Shown here: piece after piece, positions 16,775-25,750 of the stretch | Numbering within the stretch: the stretch's first letter is position 1 | How the letters are laid out: each line of letters begins with the position of its first letter | Program-made: the position numbers and the translations under genes | The notes under the pieces: model-generated | Told to the model about the DNA's origin: nothing | Seen by the model: only the letters and a program-made list of their open reading frames with translations | Databases searched by the model: none | Source of the DNA: a virus | Length of the DNA: 64,000 nucleotides | IMG/VR virus record: IMGVR_UViG_3300009594_000009 | Span: 1-64,000 of that record | Strand: one strand, 5' to 3'

Positions 16775-18834
16775 GGCAACAGCATCACCTTCTCGGCGTC
16801 CGCCACAAAGTCCTTGATCCGATCAGCCTTCATGTTCAGAATTTTCGGGAGATCGGTAGCCCGGTCCACAAAATCACGGATGCTCTTGATGCCAGCATTG
16901 TAGAGTTTGGTAGCACGAACGGCCCCGATCCCCGGAATCTTGACCAGAGGTATCAAATGTGGCTCGACACCGTAGGATACCCTAGATTCTAGTTCGTCAA
17001 AGAAATCGGCTCGTTCCCACTTCGCACTCATGGAATCCAGAGCTTCCAACACCGTCCTCGTGCGAGGAAAGTCCATCTGGACATTCCTAGCCATAGCCGC
17101 AAAGCTGCCAGTTTCGCTGCCGGTGAGTAAGCACCAGTGAACGTACCCGCCCTTAACGGCGGTCTCTGGAAGATTATCGCCTAGCATCATCCTCAGTTTG
17201 GCTGCGTAATTCGACATCTCCTCTCGTTCCTTTTTGTTACAAATGCCCATGCGAATCGTATCCACGTTCCCCAGGGCATACGAGAGGATCAAATCGTTAT
17301 TATGCAGCCCATGCTTGAATACCACATCGAAATTCCGCTTGAGATCGGCAACATCGAAAGGCGAGTAGTAAAACATGCTGGCTACCTTGCCGATGCCAGT
17401 GACTTCTATGCTGCCGTCTTGTTCTTGGCGAATCGCCTTGTACTTGACCAAGAGATTCAACGTGGCATCCACAATATCATCGTCAAACGACTTGGACTGG
17501 AAGTTAGCCAGCGTGTTTTCATACCACTTGTACACGTCGTCACGATTCTTAATGCCGCCGTGGTGAATCTCGCTGACCAAATGAAAGGCCAGAGTCTTGT
17601 AGTGAGGGGCCTTTTCCTTGCCGTCTTCATCCTGCCCACCGCCAACGTAATCCAACAACCTAGACTCGATACGCTGATGCTTCGAGAGTCGCTCAATATG
17701 GTAGTCAGCTTTCGAGTCCGGCACCAGAATATAAACATCGCCACGAGGATCGTACCCCGGCCTTCCTGCACGGCCCGCCATCTGCCAGATGTCGTAAGTA
17801 TCAACTTCGTTCAGACCACGATGCACCCCAACGATGATTACCCGACGAGCGGGCAGATTTAAGCCCCAGGCAAGTGTAGACGTGGCTACAATTGCGTGTA
17901 ATGACCCAGAGCGAAAGGACTTCTCGACACTATGCCGCTTGGCCTTCTCTAAGTCGGCATTGTGGAACTCAGCCTCAATACCACTGCCTTTAAGTGCCCG
18001 CAACATCATCTCGCCGGTTCGTTTGGTGTGAACAAAAACAAGAAACTTGTCGTCCGAGTAGTCATGGACGATATTGAGGGCGGCATTGACCTTCTCTTCC
18101 TCGTTTTGTTCGTAGAGCTTGTTGCCGTCCCAATACTTCTGATAGTGAATGCCCAGAGGACAAGGACGATAATCCGACTCCAGCAAAAAAGTCTGCTTCT
18201 TGGTCAACTGGTAGGCAATCCAATCAGCAATCTCGGCGACATTAGGCATCGTCGCCGACAGAAACACGATTCGCAAGTTCGTAGCTATCTGGGCTAATTT
18301 CATCAGGCCGACTTCTAAGTGATCGCCTCGACCGGGCACGGTAAGTAGATGTGATTCATCAACAACAATAGTCCCAATGTCCTGGAGCCACTCGTTATTC
18401 TCTGATTTATAGTTTCTACACCGTGAATTGAGCATCTCTGATGTCATCACAATGATTTTCGAGTTCTCCAGTTCTTTCTTTCGGGCTGGGGTGAGACGGT
18501 AATCCCCTGTGCAGATAGAGATGCCATTGCCATCGAATGAGTGAGCAAGGTCAGTCCAATCGTCCAGCTTTTCTTTAGCTAAAGCCCTGAGTGGCGCAAG
18601 ATACATTGCCTTGCCGCCACGGACGTTGATCTCGTGGGCCATGAACATCTCGGCACAGACTGTCTTGCCTGAGCCGGTCTTTGTGGCGATCAAAGCACTA
18701 CAGTCCTTGTCGTAAATGTCAACAACACGGCTTTGGACCTGATTGAAGAAATCAAATGGAAACTTGGCATACGAAGGGAAAGTGTTCGTAGCTACCAAGA
18801 TCGGTTGATCGGTCAAACGTTGAACAGGTGACAT
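16771..18834 (-). CDS. Hel308/Ski2-like SF2 helicase
   Basis: 687 residues. ATKTGSGKT (Walker A), VVDESHLL (DExH), FLSATMPN, HTKRTGEMM, STLAWGLNLPA and QMAGRAGRPGYDPRG follow in order. A C-terminal IPGIGAVRATKLYNAGI is a helix-hairpin-helix. This layout is that of Hel308/Brr2-type 3'-5' helicases, better known in archaea and eukaryotes. Likely role: fork or recombination processing. It ends in TAG and shares 4 bases with the convergent serine-rich gene. Confidence 0.9.
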   Translation of the reverse strand: MSPVQRLTDQPILVATNTFPSYAKFPFDFFNQVQSRVVDIYDKDCSALIATKTGSGKTVCAEMFMAHEINVRGGKAMYLAPLRALAKEKLDDWTDLAHSFDGNGISICTGDYRLTPARKKELENSKIIVMTSEMLNSRCRNYKSENNEWLQDIGTIVVDESHLLTVPGRGDHLEVGLMKLAQIATNLRIVFLSATMPNVAEIADWIAYQLTKKQTFLLESDYRPCPLGIHYQKYWDGNKLYEQNEEEKVNAALNIVHDYSDDKFLVFVHTKRTGEMMLRALKGSGIEAEFHNADLEKAKRHSVEKSFRSGSLHAIVATSTLAWGLNLPARRVIIVGVHRGLNEVDTYDIWQMAGRAGRPGYDPRGDVYILVPDSKADYHIERLSKHQRIESRLLDYVGGGQDEDGKEKAPHYKTLAFHLVSEIHHGGIKNRDDVYKWYENTLANFQSKSFDDDIVDATLNLLVKYKAIRQEQDGSIEVTGIGKVASMFYYSPFDVADLKRNFDVVFKHGLHNNDLILSYALGNVDTIRMGICNKKEREEMSNYAAKLRMMLGDNLPETAVKGGYVHWCLLTGSETGSFAAMARNVQMDFPRTRTVLEALDSMSAKWERADFFDELESRVSYGVEPHLIPLVKIPGIGAVRATKLYNAGIKSIRDFVDRATDLPKILNMKADRIKDFVADAEKVMLLP

Positions 18835-18907
18835 CTACATCCTGCTTTCTTAAACCCACCAAAATCGGCGAGCCTAAATAGATGGTCTTTCAACCATCAA
18901 AAAGTAA

Positions 18908-19329
18908 CTAAACTTCACTCCCTACGAGCAGTTCTTGTAGGAAGATTTCGCCCAAGAGATTTTCACTCTTGTATCGAATAGTGCCAGCAAACTCTTTGAG
19001 GTCTGCCAGTCTAACCCGTAATCCTGTGAGGATGGCTTCTACATTGTCGTTCAGAGCCTTCCACAAAACCCATGAGTGAACCCGCTTATTTCGGTACTTT
19101 TCTGCAAGAGTTCCCAAAACCGCTTCCTTCACTCGCTTTGTGTCCAGTTTATAGAACGACAACTTCTCATTAAGTCCAAGTCCTCTGCGACCTATCACGA
19201 AGGCGGCAGACTCATGGATACTTACCTTATACATCCAGCGATACTTGTATTTGCCACTTGTATTTGCCAATGATGCTCGTTCTCCTCCCTGAGTTGGTCG
19301 AACGTCATTAGTGGTTTCTCTATGGGCAT
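18908..19329 (-). pseudogene. Hypothetical gene with frameshift near a 13-bp duplication
   Basis: ATG 19329 follows AAGGAG and opens MPIEKPLMTFDQLREENEHH. That frame stops after 35 codons, but coding continues in a second frame as GKYKYRWMYKVSIHESAAFV and on to the stop at 18908. Near the switch a 13-base unit (GGCAAATACAAGT) is tandemly duplicated. An ORF starting at 19345 in the second frame exists but lacks a good ribosome site. Function unknown. Confidence 0.5.
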
Positions 19330-19341
19330 ATAGCTCCTTAA

Positions 19342-19379
19342 ACACAAAAGCAGGCGGCTCTCGCCGCCTGCTTTTGTGT
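19342..19379 (-). terminator. Strong hairpin terminator
   Basis: A perfect 17-bp stem with loop TCTC between two minus-strand genes. The arm itself supplies TTTTG. It probably terminates transcripts of the 19382-19756 gene. Confidence 0.85.
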
Positions 19380-19381
19380 AG

Positions 19382-19756
19382 TTAAGAAGCCTCCACATTT
19401 GCGGGTGCGGGCTGCGGGAGCCGCTCCTTCCTTTGGAAAGGCTTGTCCCGTTTTCCCTGGTTCTGTTCCCTCTGTTCCCTCTGTTCCCTCTGTTCCCTCT
19501 GTTCCTTCAGGATAGCATGTCGCCGTTTGGCCTCACGGACGACGTTCTGCCCAACAACATCGAGCATATCAAACCAATCCTCTGCTGAGGTAGCAGAAGC
19601 CAGCCAACGATCTACATCCTTGTCCTTGAAAAGTATGTCAGCGATCTCAGCACGATCTCCGCAGAGCAACTGCTGGAACCGGCTATTCAAGAAGCGAAGG
19701 TCTTCATCAGAAAGACCTCTGACATACTCTTTTAGTACGGCGTCTGTCTTTTTCAT
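19382..19756 (-). CDS. Hypothetical protein with REQ tripeptide repeat
   Basis: 124 residues. The first ~85 are acidic and helical (LKEYVRGLSDEDLRFLNSRF). Then five REQ tripeptides lead to a basic, proline-rich tail. Not recognised. ATG 19756 has AAGGG upstream. Confidence 0.65.
   Translation of the reverse strand: MKKTDAVLKEYVRGLSDEDLRFLNSRFQQLLCGDRAEIADILFKDKDVDRWLASATSAEDWFDMLDVVGQNVVREAKRRHAILKEQREQREQREQREQNQGKRDKPFQRKERLPQPAPANVEAS
19462..19506. repeat. 9-bp tandem repeat, 5 units
   Basis: Five copies of TCTGTTCCC (the last one ends in T) coding for the REQ repeats on the minus strand. Length polymorphism by slippage would keep the frame. Confidence 0.9.
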
Positions 19757-19804
19757 TGGACACCCTTACCTCTAGAGACAGTGCTGCCAGACAGCACAAA
19801 TTAC

Positions 19805-20092
19805 ATGGAACTAAACTGTGCGGACCTTGAAAAACTCCTCGTTGCGAACTGGACCAAGTTCATCGACCGTCGTGCGTTGATGTCCTTTGTCCGTGATTGC
19901 TCGATACAGTATCTACAGATAGAGCCTACTTGTCAAGCCCGCAAGATCAGTTTTAGTAGATTCAAGCTTGTCGAGAAGGGTTTTCTCGTTTGGATAGAGT
20001 TCGAGGTTATGCACGGAGTTGCCCACACCACAGGAACTATAGAAGCCCTGATAAATTGGCATGGGCAATTCCAACCGCTAGAGATCGTTTAA
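19805..20092 (+). CDS. Hypothetical protein
   Basis: 95 residues from ATG 19805 (MELNCADLEKLLVANWTKF). An earlier in-frame ATG at 19781 is possible. Not recognised. Ends in TAA overlapping the convergent gene at 20089. Confidence 0.5.
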   Translation: MELNCADLEKLLVANWTKFIDRRALMSFVRDCSIQYLQIEPTCQARKISFSRFKLVEKGFLVWIEFEVMHGVAHTTGTIEALINWHGQFQPLEIV

Positions 20093-20391
20093 GCAACTGC
20101 GACCGAACGGGTCGGTCTGCCCTCCTTGTTTACTACACAATCCTCGAACAAGATTTTACTACCGTCGTCACAAAATCTCAAGCCCAGATTATAGGAATCG
20201 ATGGATACGTCCCTACCGGATTGAGAGGCGATAACCCAACAATAGTCTTCGGTCTTTACTAGTTGTCCATTTTTATCTTCCTGCGTGATACCAATTTCTA
20301 GTACCATGCCGCTCGGCAGAATCAATTGAACCTGACCCTCTTCAAGCAGAGTGGTAATAAGCATGGACTGAATTTTGTCTGTTTTGGTCAT
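20089..20391 (-). CDS. Hypothetical protein
   Basis: 100 residues. ATG 20391 follows GAGAGGT. Mixed strand/helix character (VQLILPSGMVLEIGI), not recognised. Upstream (20392-20501) has no gene apart from the corrected end of the CAP gene. Confidence 0.6.
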   Translation of the reverse strand: MTKTDKIQSMLITTLLEEGQVQLILPSGMVLEIGITQEDKNGQLVKTEDYCWVIASQSGRDVSIDSYNLGLRFCDDGSKILFEDCVVNKEGRPTRSVAVA

Positions 20392-20501
20392 TGGTATACC
20401 TCTCCATTCATAGGCTTATCGGTATTGAATAGCTCGTCAAAAACGAGACGAACTATATACCTGTATTAAAGAAGGAATCATCCAGATGAGAAAATAATAA
20501 C

Positions 20502-20992
20502 TCATCTAGGCGTGGCGAAAACCTGACAATAGTAGTAGATTCCGTCATCAGCCACGGCGAACGCCACTCCAATTTGAGTATACTTTCCCAAGATGTTTCT
20601 CTATAACCGGGCGAGGACATCCAACTTGAAACTACCTCCTCGAATGGGTAGTTCCACGCTATGTTTTCACCCAAAGCAGACCATTGGTATTGAACGGCCC
20701 CGACACGCTCTATCATGGTGCGGGCACCTGGGATGGGTAACTCGTGAGACAGACGCTTGCGGCTAGCCATATTCCTGGCATGTTCACCTGCGGCTGTACA
20801 TAGCTTGATGTCTACTTCCAGCGGCGGGAGGCCATGTTTAGCTCTAGCGGCATTAGTAGCGTCTACGATACGCTGCTCTTCCGGCAGCATAATGCGAATT
20901 GGAGTCGGTGATCGAAGACAGCAGCCGCCGATCACGAATATCAACAGGACCAGACTAGAAGAAATTAACGTCCTGCGGCAGAAGGTATCCAT
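20502..20992 (-). pseudogene. CAP-domain lipoprotein with a C-terminal frameshift
   Basis: ATG 20992 (alternative 21007). Signal peptide LVLLIFVIGGC ends in a lipobox Cys. The CAP/SCP domain has EQRIVDATNAARAKHGLPPL, ENIAWNYP and SSWMSSPGYRE. The frame then turns into non-family sequence ending at 20453. In the -1 frame the canonical end is NILGKYTQIGVAFAVADDG followed by YYYCQVFATPR to TGA at 20502. One missing A in GAAAC would account for it. CAP proteins are secreted. A phage lipoprotein of this kind could act in the envelope. Confidence 0.75.
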
Positions 20993-21413
20993 ACCTGAGA
21001 CCCTCATATTCTAGTGGCTCGGCTACCGGCTCTTGTAACGAATTAGGCACAGCTTCTCCATCCTTGGTCGTTGTTAGTGTCCAACAGTAGATTTTCCTGT
21101 TGTCCTTCAATAGTTCGACCAAGTACAGATTCTCCTCTCCCAAGAAGCGTTTGGCGAGTTTCGTCACTAGATTGAATGGCAAGAAGGGTTCGTACTTGCC
21201 ATGTATCTGCACCGTGATGAGATAGTGCTTCTCATAGTCAGCTTTGCTGAAATGTACGATGACATTGTAGCCATCAACTAACAATTCGCTGGTTTTCAAT
21301 GGAAGCAATTCGTCCTCGTTCTTTACGTTTCCTAGAGGGAAGTTGTAAGGGATGAGGCTATCGCCCATCTCCTTAATCTTTTCAATCTGTTCGTCAAGTT
21401 TCCTGCCGTACAT
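20955..21413 (-). CDS. Hypothetical protein
   Basis: 152 residues. ATG 21413 follows GAGGAGA. Contains NVIVHFSKADYEKHYLITVQ and ends YGYLLPQDVNFF. Not recognised. Its end overlaps the CAP gene start. Confidence 0.65.
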   Translation of the reverse strand: MYGRKLDEQIEKIKEMGDSLIPYNFPLGNVKNEDELLPLKTSELLVDGYNVIVHFSKADYEKHYLITVQIHGKYEPFLPFNLVTKLAKRFLGEENLYLVELLKDNRKIYCWTLTTTKDGEAVPNSLQEPVAEPLEYEGLRYGYLLPQDVNFF

Positions 21414-21437
21414 GCCTTTCTCCTCAATATATACGAG

Positions 21438-22481
21438 TCAGTCTTTATAATCTCCAGAATAAACAAGCTCAGGCGACCCCGGCAGTAGATACTGAAGTAG
21501 ATTCATTGTATCTAAACCATACTTGCGTCCCAATCGCTCGGCCTGTTCCTTGGAGTAACTCGTTATCGGCGAACTCCATATACCAGGAAGCTCGCCCTCT
21601 CTGGAATTATGTATGATCGAGGCTAAAAACCAATCCCTGGTTTGTCGCATACCATTAGAAAGAGTACCATCAAAATGTAGAAAGTTGAAGACATCTTCCG
21701 GCTCCAACCACAGGAACGATGACCATTTATTGCCACGTTGACAGTTAATAGGCATACCACGTTGTAGACTGCAATCTATAAAATGCAGAACTAGTTTGAT
21801 CCAGTTTTTGGTCAAGAACGGATTGAGGCACCCGTCCCTGCCAATGATGCGAAACTCCAGAGTTTTTCTATCGCCCCGGATTAAATGGAATGTGTTGATC
21901 GTATAATACTTTGATGCACCTATGCGTTTGATTATGATCTCAGGGTCCAGGGTAGAATCGTGTGAGAAAAGATCGCACAGCCCAATGAATTGGCAATACT
22001 TATTCCTCTTCCTCTGGAATGGAACAGCCGAAAGGAATACCCGCTCACATTTGATCCACCAAACGATGGCAGCCGCTATCTGCTCGAAATCGCAGTCGGC
22101 CATATCAATGTGAAGGTGTAGGGAACAAGTCTCGTCTACCGGGATGCGTCGATCACGAGCTACAGCGTCGATTACCTGACAGATTGAGCGTATCCCAATC
22201 CAACCCCTCTTGGGCGGGGAACATATTTCCATACCGCAACTTGAATCTGGCTTAACGATCCATCCTGTGTTGTTGTGTGTAGAATGCCATGTCTTAATGG
22301 ATACTGGCTCATTCGCTGAGCGAGCTACTAGTTCGGCTACCTCATCAATGCCTTTGGGTAATTCTTTGTTGATCTTGTCCAAAGGAAATAACTTGAAATT
22401 GCGGCTGTCAAACGAGTTGACCTCAATTTCTACACCGAACCTCCGACTAGTAGAAAGTCGGACAATTTTCTCAGATTCCAT
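21438..22481 (-). CDS. Amidoligase-like enzyme
   Basis: 347 residues from ATG 22481 (AGGGG upstream). RRFGVEIEVNSFD, KPDSSCGMEICSPP and CSLHLHIDMADCDFEQIA match the putative amidoligase family of ATP-grasp-related COOH-NH2 ligases (conserved E-E, D and HxH groups). Members are proposed to make amide bonds on peptides or cell wall. The substrate here is unknown. Intact. Confidence 0.75.
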   Translation of the reverse strand: MESEKIVRLSTSRRFGVEIEVNSFDSRNFKLFPLDKINKELPKGIDEVAELVARSANEPVSIKTWHSTHNNTGWIVKPDSSCGMEICSPPKRGWIGIRSICQVIDAVARDRRIPVDETCSLHLHIDMADCDFEQIAAAIVWWIKCERVFLSAVPFQRKRNKYCQFIGLCDLFSHDSTLDPEIIIKRIGASKYYTINTFHLIRGDRKTLEFRIIGRDGCLNPFLTKNWIKLVLHFIDCSLQRGMPINCQRGNKWSSFLWLEPEDVFNFLHFDGTLSNGMRQTRDWFLASIIHNSREGELPGIWSSPITSYSKEQAERLGRKYGLDTMNLLQYLLPGSPELVYSGDYKD

Positions 22482-22549
22482 GTTTACCCCTTGCACCGCA
22501 TATCCCTGCAATCATATACTAGAATAGTATTTACATCAAGAGGGCTAAT

Positions 22550-23050
22550 ATGTCGCAGAAAAAGAATCGTAAGTGCCTGATGATTCAAACTAGAGACAGC
22601 CGAAAGTTCTTTACCCACGAAAAGAATCTACAACAACTGATCGAGTTCTCCAAGACTTTCGGTGCCGAGATTTCTATAGTCAAAATAAAAGAAGGAGAGG
22701 TTCTCGATCTAGTGGACTTGGTTCCAGCTATCTGCAACAAAGAGTACAAAGCCAAATCGTCCTTTGAACTCGTAGAAAAGAAAATAGAGTCGCCAACCCA
22801 CAAACGCAAAGACATTCTCAGGAATGCAAGCCGAATCAGACGCTACATCACAAGCGAGTTCCTCAAAGGAAACACGGTCTCACTAAAACAAGTCCGAAGA
22901 AAGTTTGATAAGGAAAACCTAACCCTAGCCTGTTTCTGCAACCACTTGTCCGAAAGCAGACGTGAACTAGAGACATCTGGACACATCATCCACAAAATCG
23001 GTGGGGGCAAGTATCAGCTATTCAAACCAGAGACATACTCGGCGATGTAG
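22550..23050 (+). CDS. Hypothetical protein
   Basis: 166 residues. N-terminal half: LMIQTRDSRKFFTHEKNLQQ. C-terminal half is a possible winged helix (GNTVSLKQVRRKFDKENLTL). Could be a DNA-binding regulator, but no family is recognised. GAGGGCTAATATG gives the start. Convergent 37-base overlap with the epimerase. Confidence 0.6.
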   Translation: MSQKKNRKCLMIQTRDSRKFFTHEKNLQQLIEFSKTFGAEISIVKIKEGEVLDLVDLVPAICNKEYKAKSSFELVEKKIESPTHKRKDILRNASRIRRYITSEFLKGNTVSLKQVRRKFDKENLTLACFCNHLSESRRELETSGHIIHKIGGGKYQLFKPETYSAM

Positions 23051-23883
23051 TCTTCCAACCGCTGCTGCGGGGTCCATCCTAACAAGTTGCAGGTAGCTTC
23101 GATATCCGCCAGCGTGTCTCTAGCCTCGCCTGGGCGAGCCGGGAGGTATTCGATTGAGGACGGCTGAAATAATTTTGCCACTTCATTGATGGAGTGGTTT
23201 CGGCCAGACCCAAAATTAAACACCTGGGCCTCCAACGAATGAAAAGCGGAGATCGCCCGTAATCCAATAACTATGTCATTGACGTGGGTAAAATCACGCC
23301 GTTGCTCGCCATCGCCGGTCACAGTCAACGGCAGACCTTCCTTTTTCTGCCTCTCAAATATGGCAAGCACCGTCGCATACGGTCCATCACTGACATGGCG
23401 AGGCCCATAGACGTTGAAGAAACGGGCTATCGCCGTCTGAACATTGAAGACATTGTGATACATCTTGCAATACTCTTCGCCCAGCCATTTCGTGAAGGTG
23501 TACGGGTTCTTGTATACGCCGCCGTAGAAAGAACTCGACCCAGCATAAACCACCTTACTACCAGTGATTCTGGCAAACTCTAATACGTTAGCTGTCCCAT
23601 TGGTATTGGAATTGTGAGACTTGTGAGGGAACTGGAAACTCGGCTGAATCCTAGCTTCGGCTGCTAAATGAAAAATGACTTCATAGTTGCTACACTGTGA
23701 TGCATGATCCCTGGGGTTGAACGCCCCGACATCTACCACAGACCAAGTGGCCTTTTTGGATAGCTTATCAGGCACGCCAGTAGTGAAACTATCCCAGACA
23801 TGGACTTCATGACCTTCTTCCACAAGCAAGTCCACCAAGTTACTACCTATGAATCCGGCTCCTCCTGTGACTAGAAACTTCAT
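23014..23883 (-). CDS. NAD-dependent nucleotide-sugar epimerase/dehydratase (extended SDR)
   Basis: 289 residues. TGGAGFIGSNLVD is the NAD-binding GxxGxxG. SSSFYGG and YTFTKWLGEEY give the Ser and YxxxK catalytic residues. RRDFTHVNDIV and FNFGSGRNHSINE are typical of GalE/WbpP-like enzymes. It probably makes a nucleotide sugar for the transferases. HldD activity cannot be excluded. ATG 23883 follows AGAGGT. Confidence 0.88.
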   Translation of the reverse strand: MKFLVTGGAGFIGSNLVDLLVEEGHEVHVWDSFTTGVPDKLSKKATWSVVDVGAFNPRDHASQCSNYEVIFHLAAEARIQPSFQFPHKSHNSNTNGTANVLEFARITGSKVVYAGSSSFYGGVYKNPYTFTKWLGEEYCKMYHNVFNVQTAIARFFNVYGPRHVSDGPYATVLAIFERQKKEGLPLTVTGDGEQRRDFTHVNDIVIGLRAISAFHSLEAQVFNFGSGRNHSINEVAKLFQPSSIEYLPARPGEARDTLADIEATCNLLGWTPQQRLEDYIAEYVSGLNS

Positions 23884-23928
23884 TGTATTACCTCTCTTGT
23901 GACCTCCAATTATATTAGAATCACCGCT

Positions 23929-24159
23929 TCAGATTTGGTAGTTCGATTTACACACGAAGGAGTGGTCTTTGTAATCGAATTCAGCGTAATCGCATGTGAT
24001 CTCCTCGCCCACACGTATGTCACGTATGGCGTAGCAGTCGTTGGTATAGCACACTAAATTCGGTTTATGACTATGGTTCATGAAACGAGCATCATCACCA
24101 CAAAGGATGAAGGTGCCATCTTGCTTGGCATGAAGACCAAAGCCGTAAATCCGACTGAA
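23929..24159 (-). pseudogene. SET-domain protein remnant
   Basis: In one minus-strand frame: RIYGFGLHAKQDGTFI, then DDARFMNHSHKPN, AIRDIRVGEEITCDYAEFDY and a C-terminal VCKSNYQI. NHSxxPN and GEExTxDY are the SET methyltransferase core. The ~50 residues normally between GTFI and RFxNHS are missing, and no ATG/GTG/TTG start precedes the conserved part. A possible start MLKYDSVG lies in another frame. It looks like a decayed SET gene. No other gene is seen in 23884-24233. Confidence 0.65.
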
Positions 24160-24195
24160 TCATATTTGAGCATCAACTAACAACATAAACAAAAA

Positions 24196-24220
24196 CGCCC
24201 AGCCCCTTCGGGGCTGGGCG
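24196..24220 (-). terminator. Intrinsic terminator of the uvsX-like gene
   Basis: 11-bp GC stem with a 3-base loop. On the minus strand it is followed by TTTTTGTTT, just after the recombinase stop. Confidence 0.9.
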
Positions 24221-24233
24221 TTCCTCTCACTGC

Positions 24234-25466
24234 CTAGTAGCTATTCTCGTCACCAACAAGGTTACGGCCATCGTCAACCTCGCCGTCTGCCTTGTCGATT
24301 TCTTTCACATTCTCGTCGTCCGTCAACTTGATGGCGTCTCCGAAGATTTTGAAGTAGCTTTCTACTTGCTCTTTGGAGTCGGCATCAATCACTGATGGGC
24401 AATCGAGTAGAACATCAATCGGAACATCATTGCGTTCCTTTGAGGCTCGGAATTTGATCTCTTTGCCCCCGGCCCACGGATCAAGAACCGTGTAGTACCC
24501 AGCCTTGCCAGTCGGGTCAACTCGACCAGCGGCAATGAGGCAAGACAGTAGCCCGCCCACTGGATTTATACCGTTGGCGAAGTATAACTGCACGCCTTTT
24601 GTATACAAGCCGGGCGTAAAGCTACGATTTTTCTTGTTGCGGAAGGTCAAGTTGACGCCAAGAGGAATGTCCCTCTTCGCATCCTTGATCTCCTTCTGAG
24701 CGGACGTGCGTAGTCGGCATGAGGTATAGAAAGGCAGGGCCTTACCGCCGCCAGCAGTCACTTCTTCCCAGAAAGCACCGATAGCCTGACGAGTTTGGTT
24801 GATGATGTAGAGCGTAGCGTTCTGTTCTGAGATGAACGGATTGAGTTTCCGTAGTGCATCACCACAGGCTCGTGCCCGCTCACCAGGACGCTCAACACCA
24901 ACCGCCTTGAGTTGCTCCTTGGTAGGATTCTCAGGCAGCCCAACTTCTTCCCATTCACGCTGGCAAGGAGTAACGCCAATGGAATCCCATACCCAAAAGA
25001 TAGGAACATCCGGGCCATACTTCTTGCGAATGGCTCTGGTGACGTTGATGATTTTGGCTTCCACCTGCTCGATGGAAATGGGTTCGTAGAGCAGCAGGGT
25101 ACTTGTATCGACATGTCCGGCTCGTTGAGCGAACTCGGCGTTGCCCGCACGCTCGCAGTCGAGATAGGCCCCGATACCGCCCATTCGCTGTACCCCAGCC
25201 AAGGCACAATACCCCAGCAAGGACTTGGATGTAGCCGGTGGGCCGTAGACCTCAATAATCTTACCGCCCGGCAAGCCGCCAGTAATGAACCTGCCGCTAC
25301 AGATGTAATTCAGGCTGAGCGAGCCTGTGTCTACAAAATAGCTAGCTCGTCCAGCCAACTCGAAAGTCTGTCCTCCAGTTTCATTGAGGATGCCTGCGAG
25401 CAGGCTTGTGTCGATTGTGACTCCCTTGACGGGAGTTGCGTCGTCGGTTGTTTTTCTTTTCGCCAT
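24234..25466 (-). CDS. uvsX: UvsX/RecA-type recombinase
   Basis: 410 residues. Walker A is GPPATSKS (75-82), Walker B is IFWVWDSIG, and LYIINQTRQAIG with GGGKALPFYTSCRLR is the L2/C-core region. The C-terminus is acidic. It catalyses strand exchange for recombination-dependent replication with the UvsY-like, gp32-like and UvsW-like proteins also in this window. Flanked by terminators on both sides, so probably monocistronic. Confidence 0.93.
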   Translation of the reverse strand: MAKRKTTDDATPVKGVTIDTSLLAGILNETGGQTFELAGRASYFVDTGSLSLNYICSGRFITGGLPGGKIIEVYGPPATSKSLLGYCALAGVQRMGGIGAYLDCERAGNAEFAQRAGHVDTSTLLLYEPISIEQVEAKIINVTRAIRKKYGPDVPIFWVWDSIGVTPCQREWEEVGLPENPTKEQLKAVGVERPGERARACGDALRKLNPFISEQNATLYIINQTRQAIGAFWEEVTAGGGKALPFYTSCRLRTSAQKEIKDAKRDIPLGVNLTFRNKKNRSFTPGLYTKGVQLYFANGINPVGGLLSCLIAAGRVDPTGKAGYYTVLDPWAGGKEIKFRASKERNDVPIDVLLDCPSVIDADSKEQVESYFKIFGDAIKLTDDENVKEIDKADGEVDDGRNLVGDENSY

Positions 25467-25568
25467 TGGTATCTCCTGAGTTTCAGTTTTGGTAGTTTCT
25501 TTCTGGTGAGTTTGAAGCGTTTGTGGTACATAACCGGCTCCTCATGGCAATCACCATGTATGAAAAAA

Positions 25569-25607
25569 GGGTGTGACCAACGACCGACAAGGTATATGGT
25601 CACACCC
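25569..25607 (-). terminator. Intrinsic terminator of the SSB gene
   Basis: Inverted repeat GGGTGTGACCA/TGGTCACACCC with a 17-base loop, followed on the minus strand by six T. It lies between the SSB and recombinase genes. 25608-25750 holds no gene I can support. Confidence 0.75.
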
Positions 25608-25750
25608 TTTTGCAAAGGTGTCGTTTGACTCATCATAGGTTGCAGCGGTTGCCGTAAACGTCTGTAAACCTCATCTGGTACTAGCTAACGTTCGCAGACT
25701 TCGACCAGCAACATGCTAGTCAAACCAACCTCTAGGTGACACCTTGTTCG

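Noticed and set aside
20453-21007. CAP ORF ending at 20453 taken as the true protein
   Set aside because: Its last ~40 residues do not fit the family, while the -1 frame gives the canonical CAP ending.
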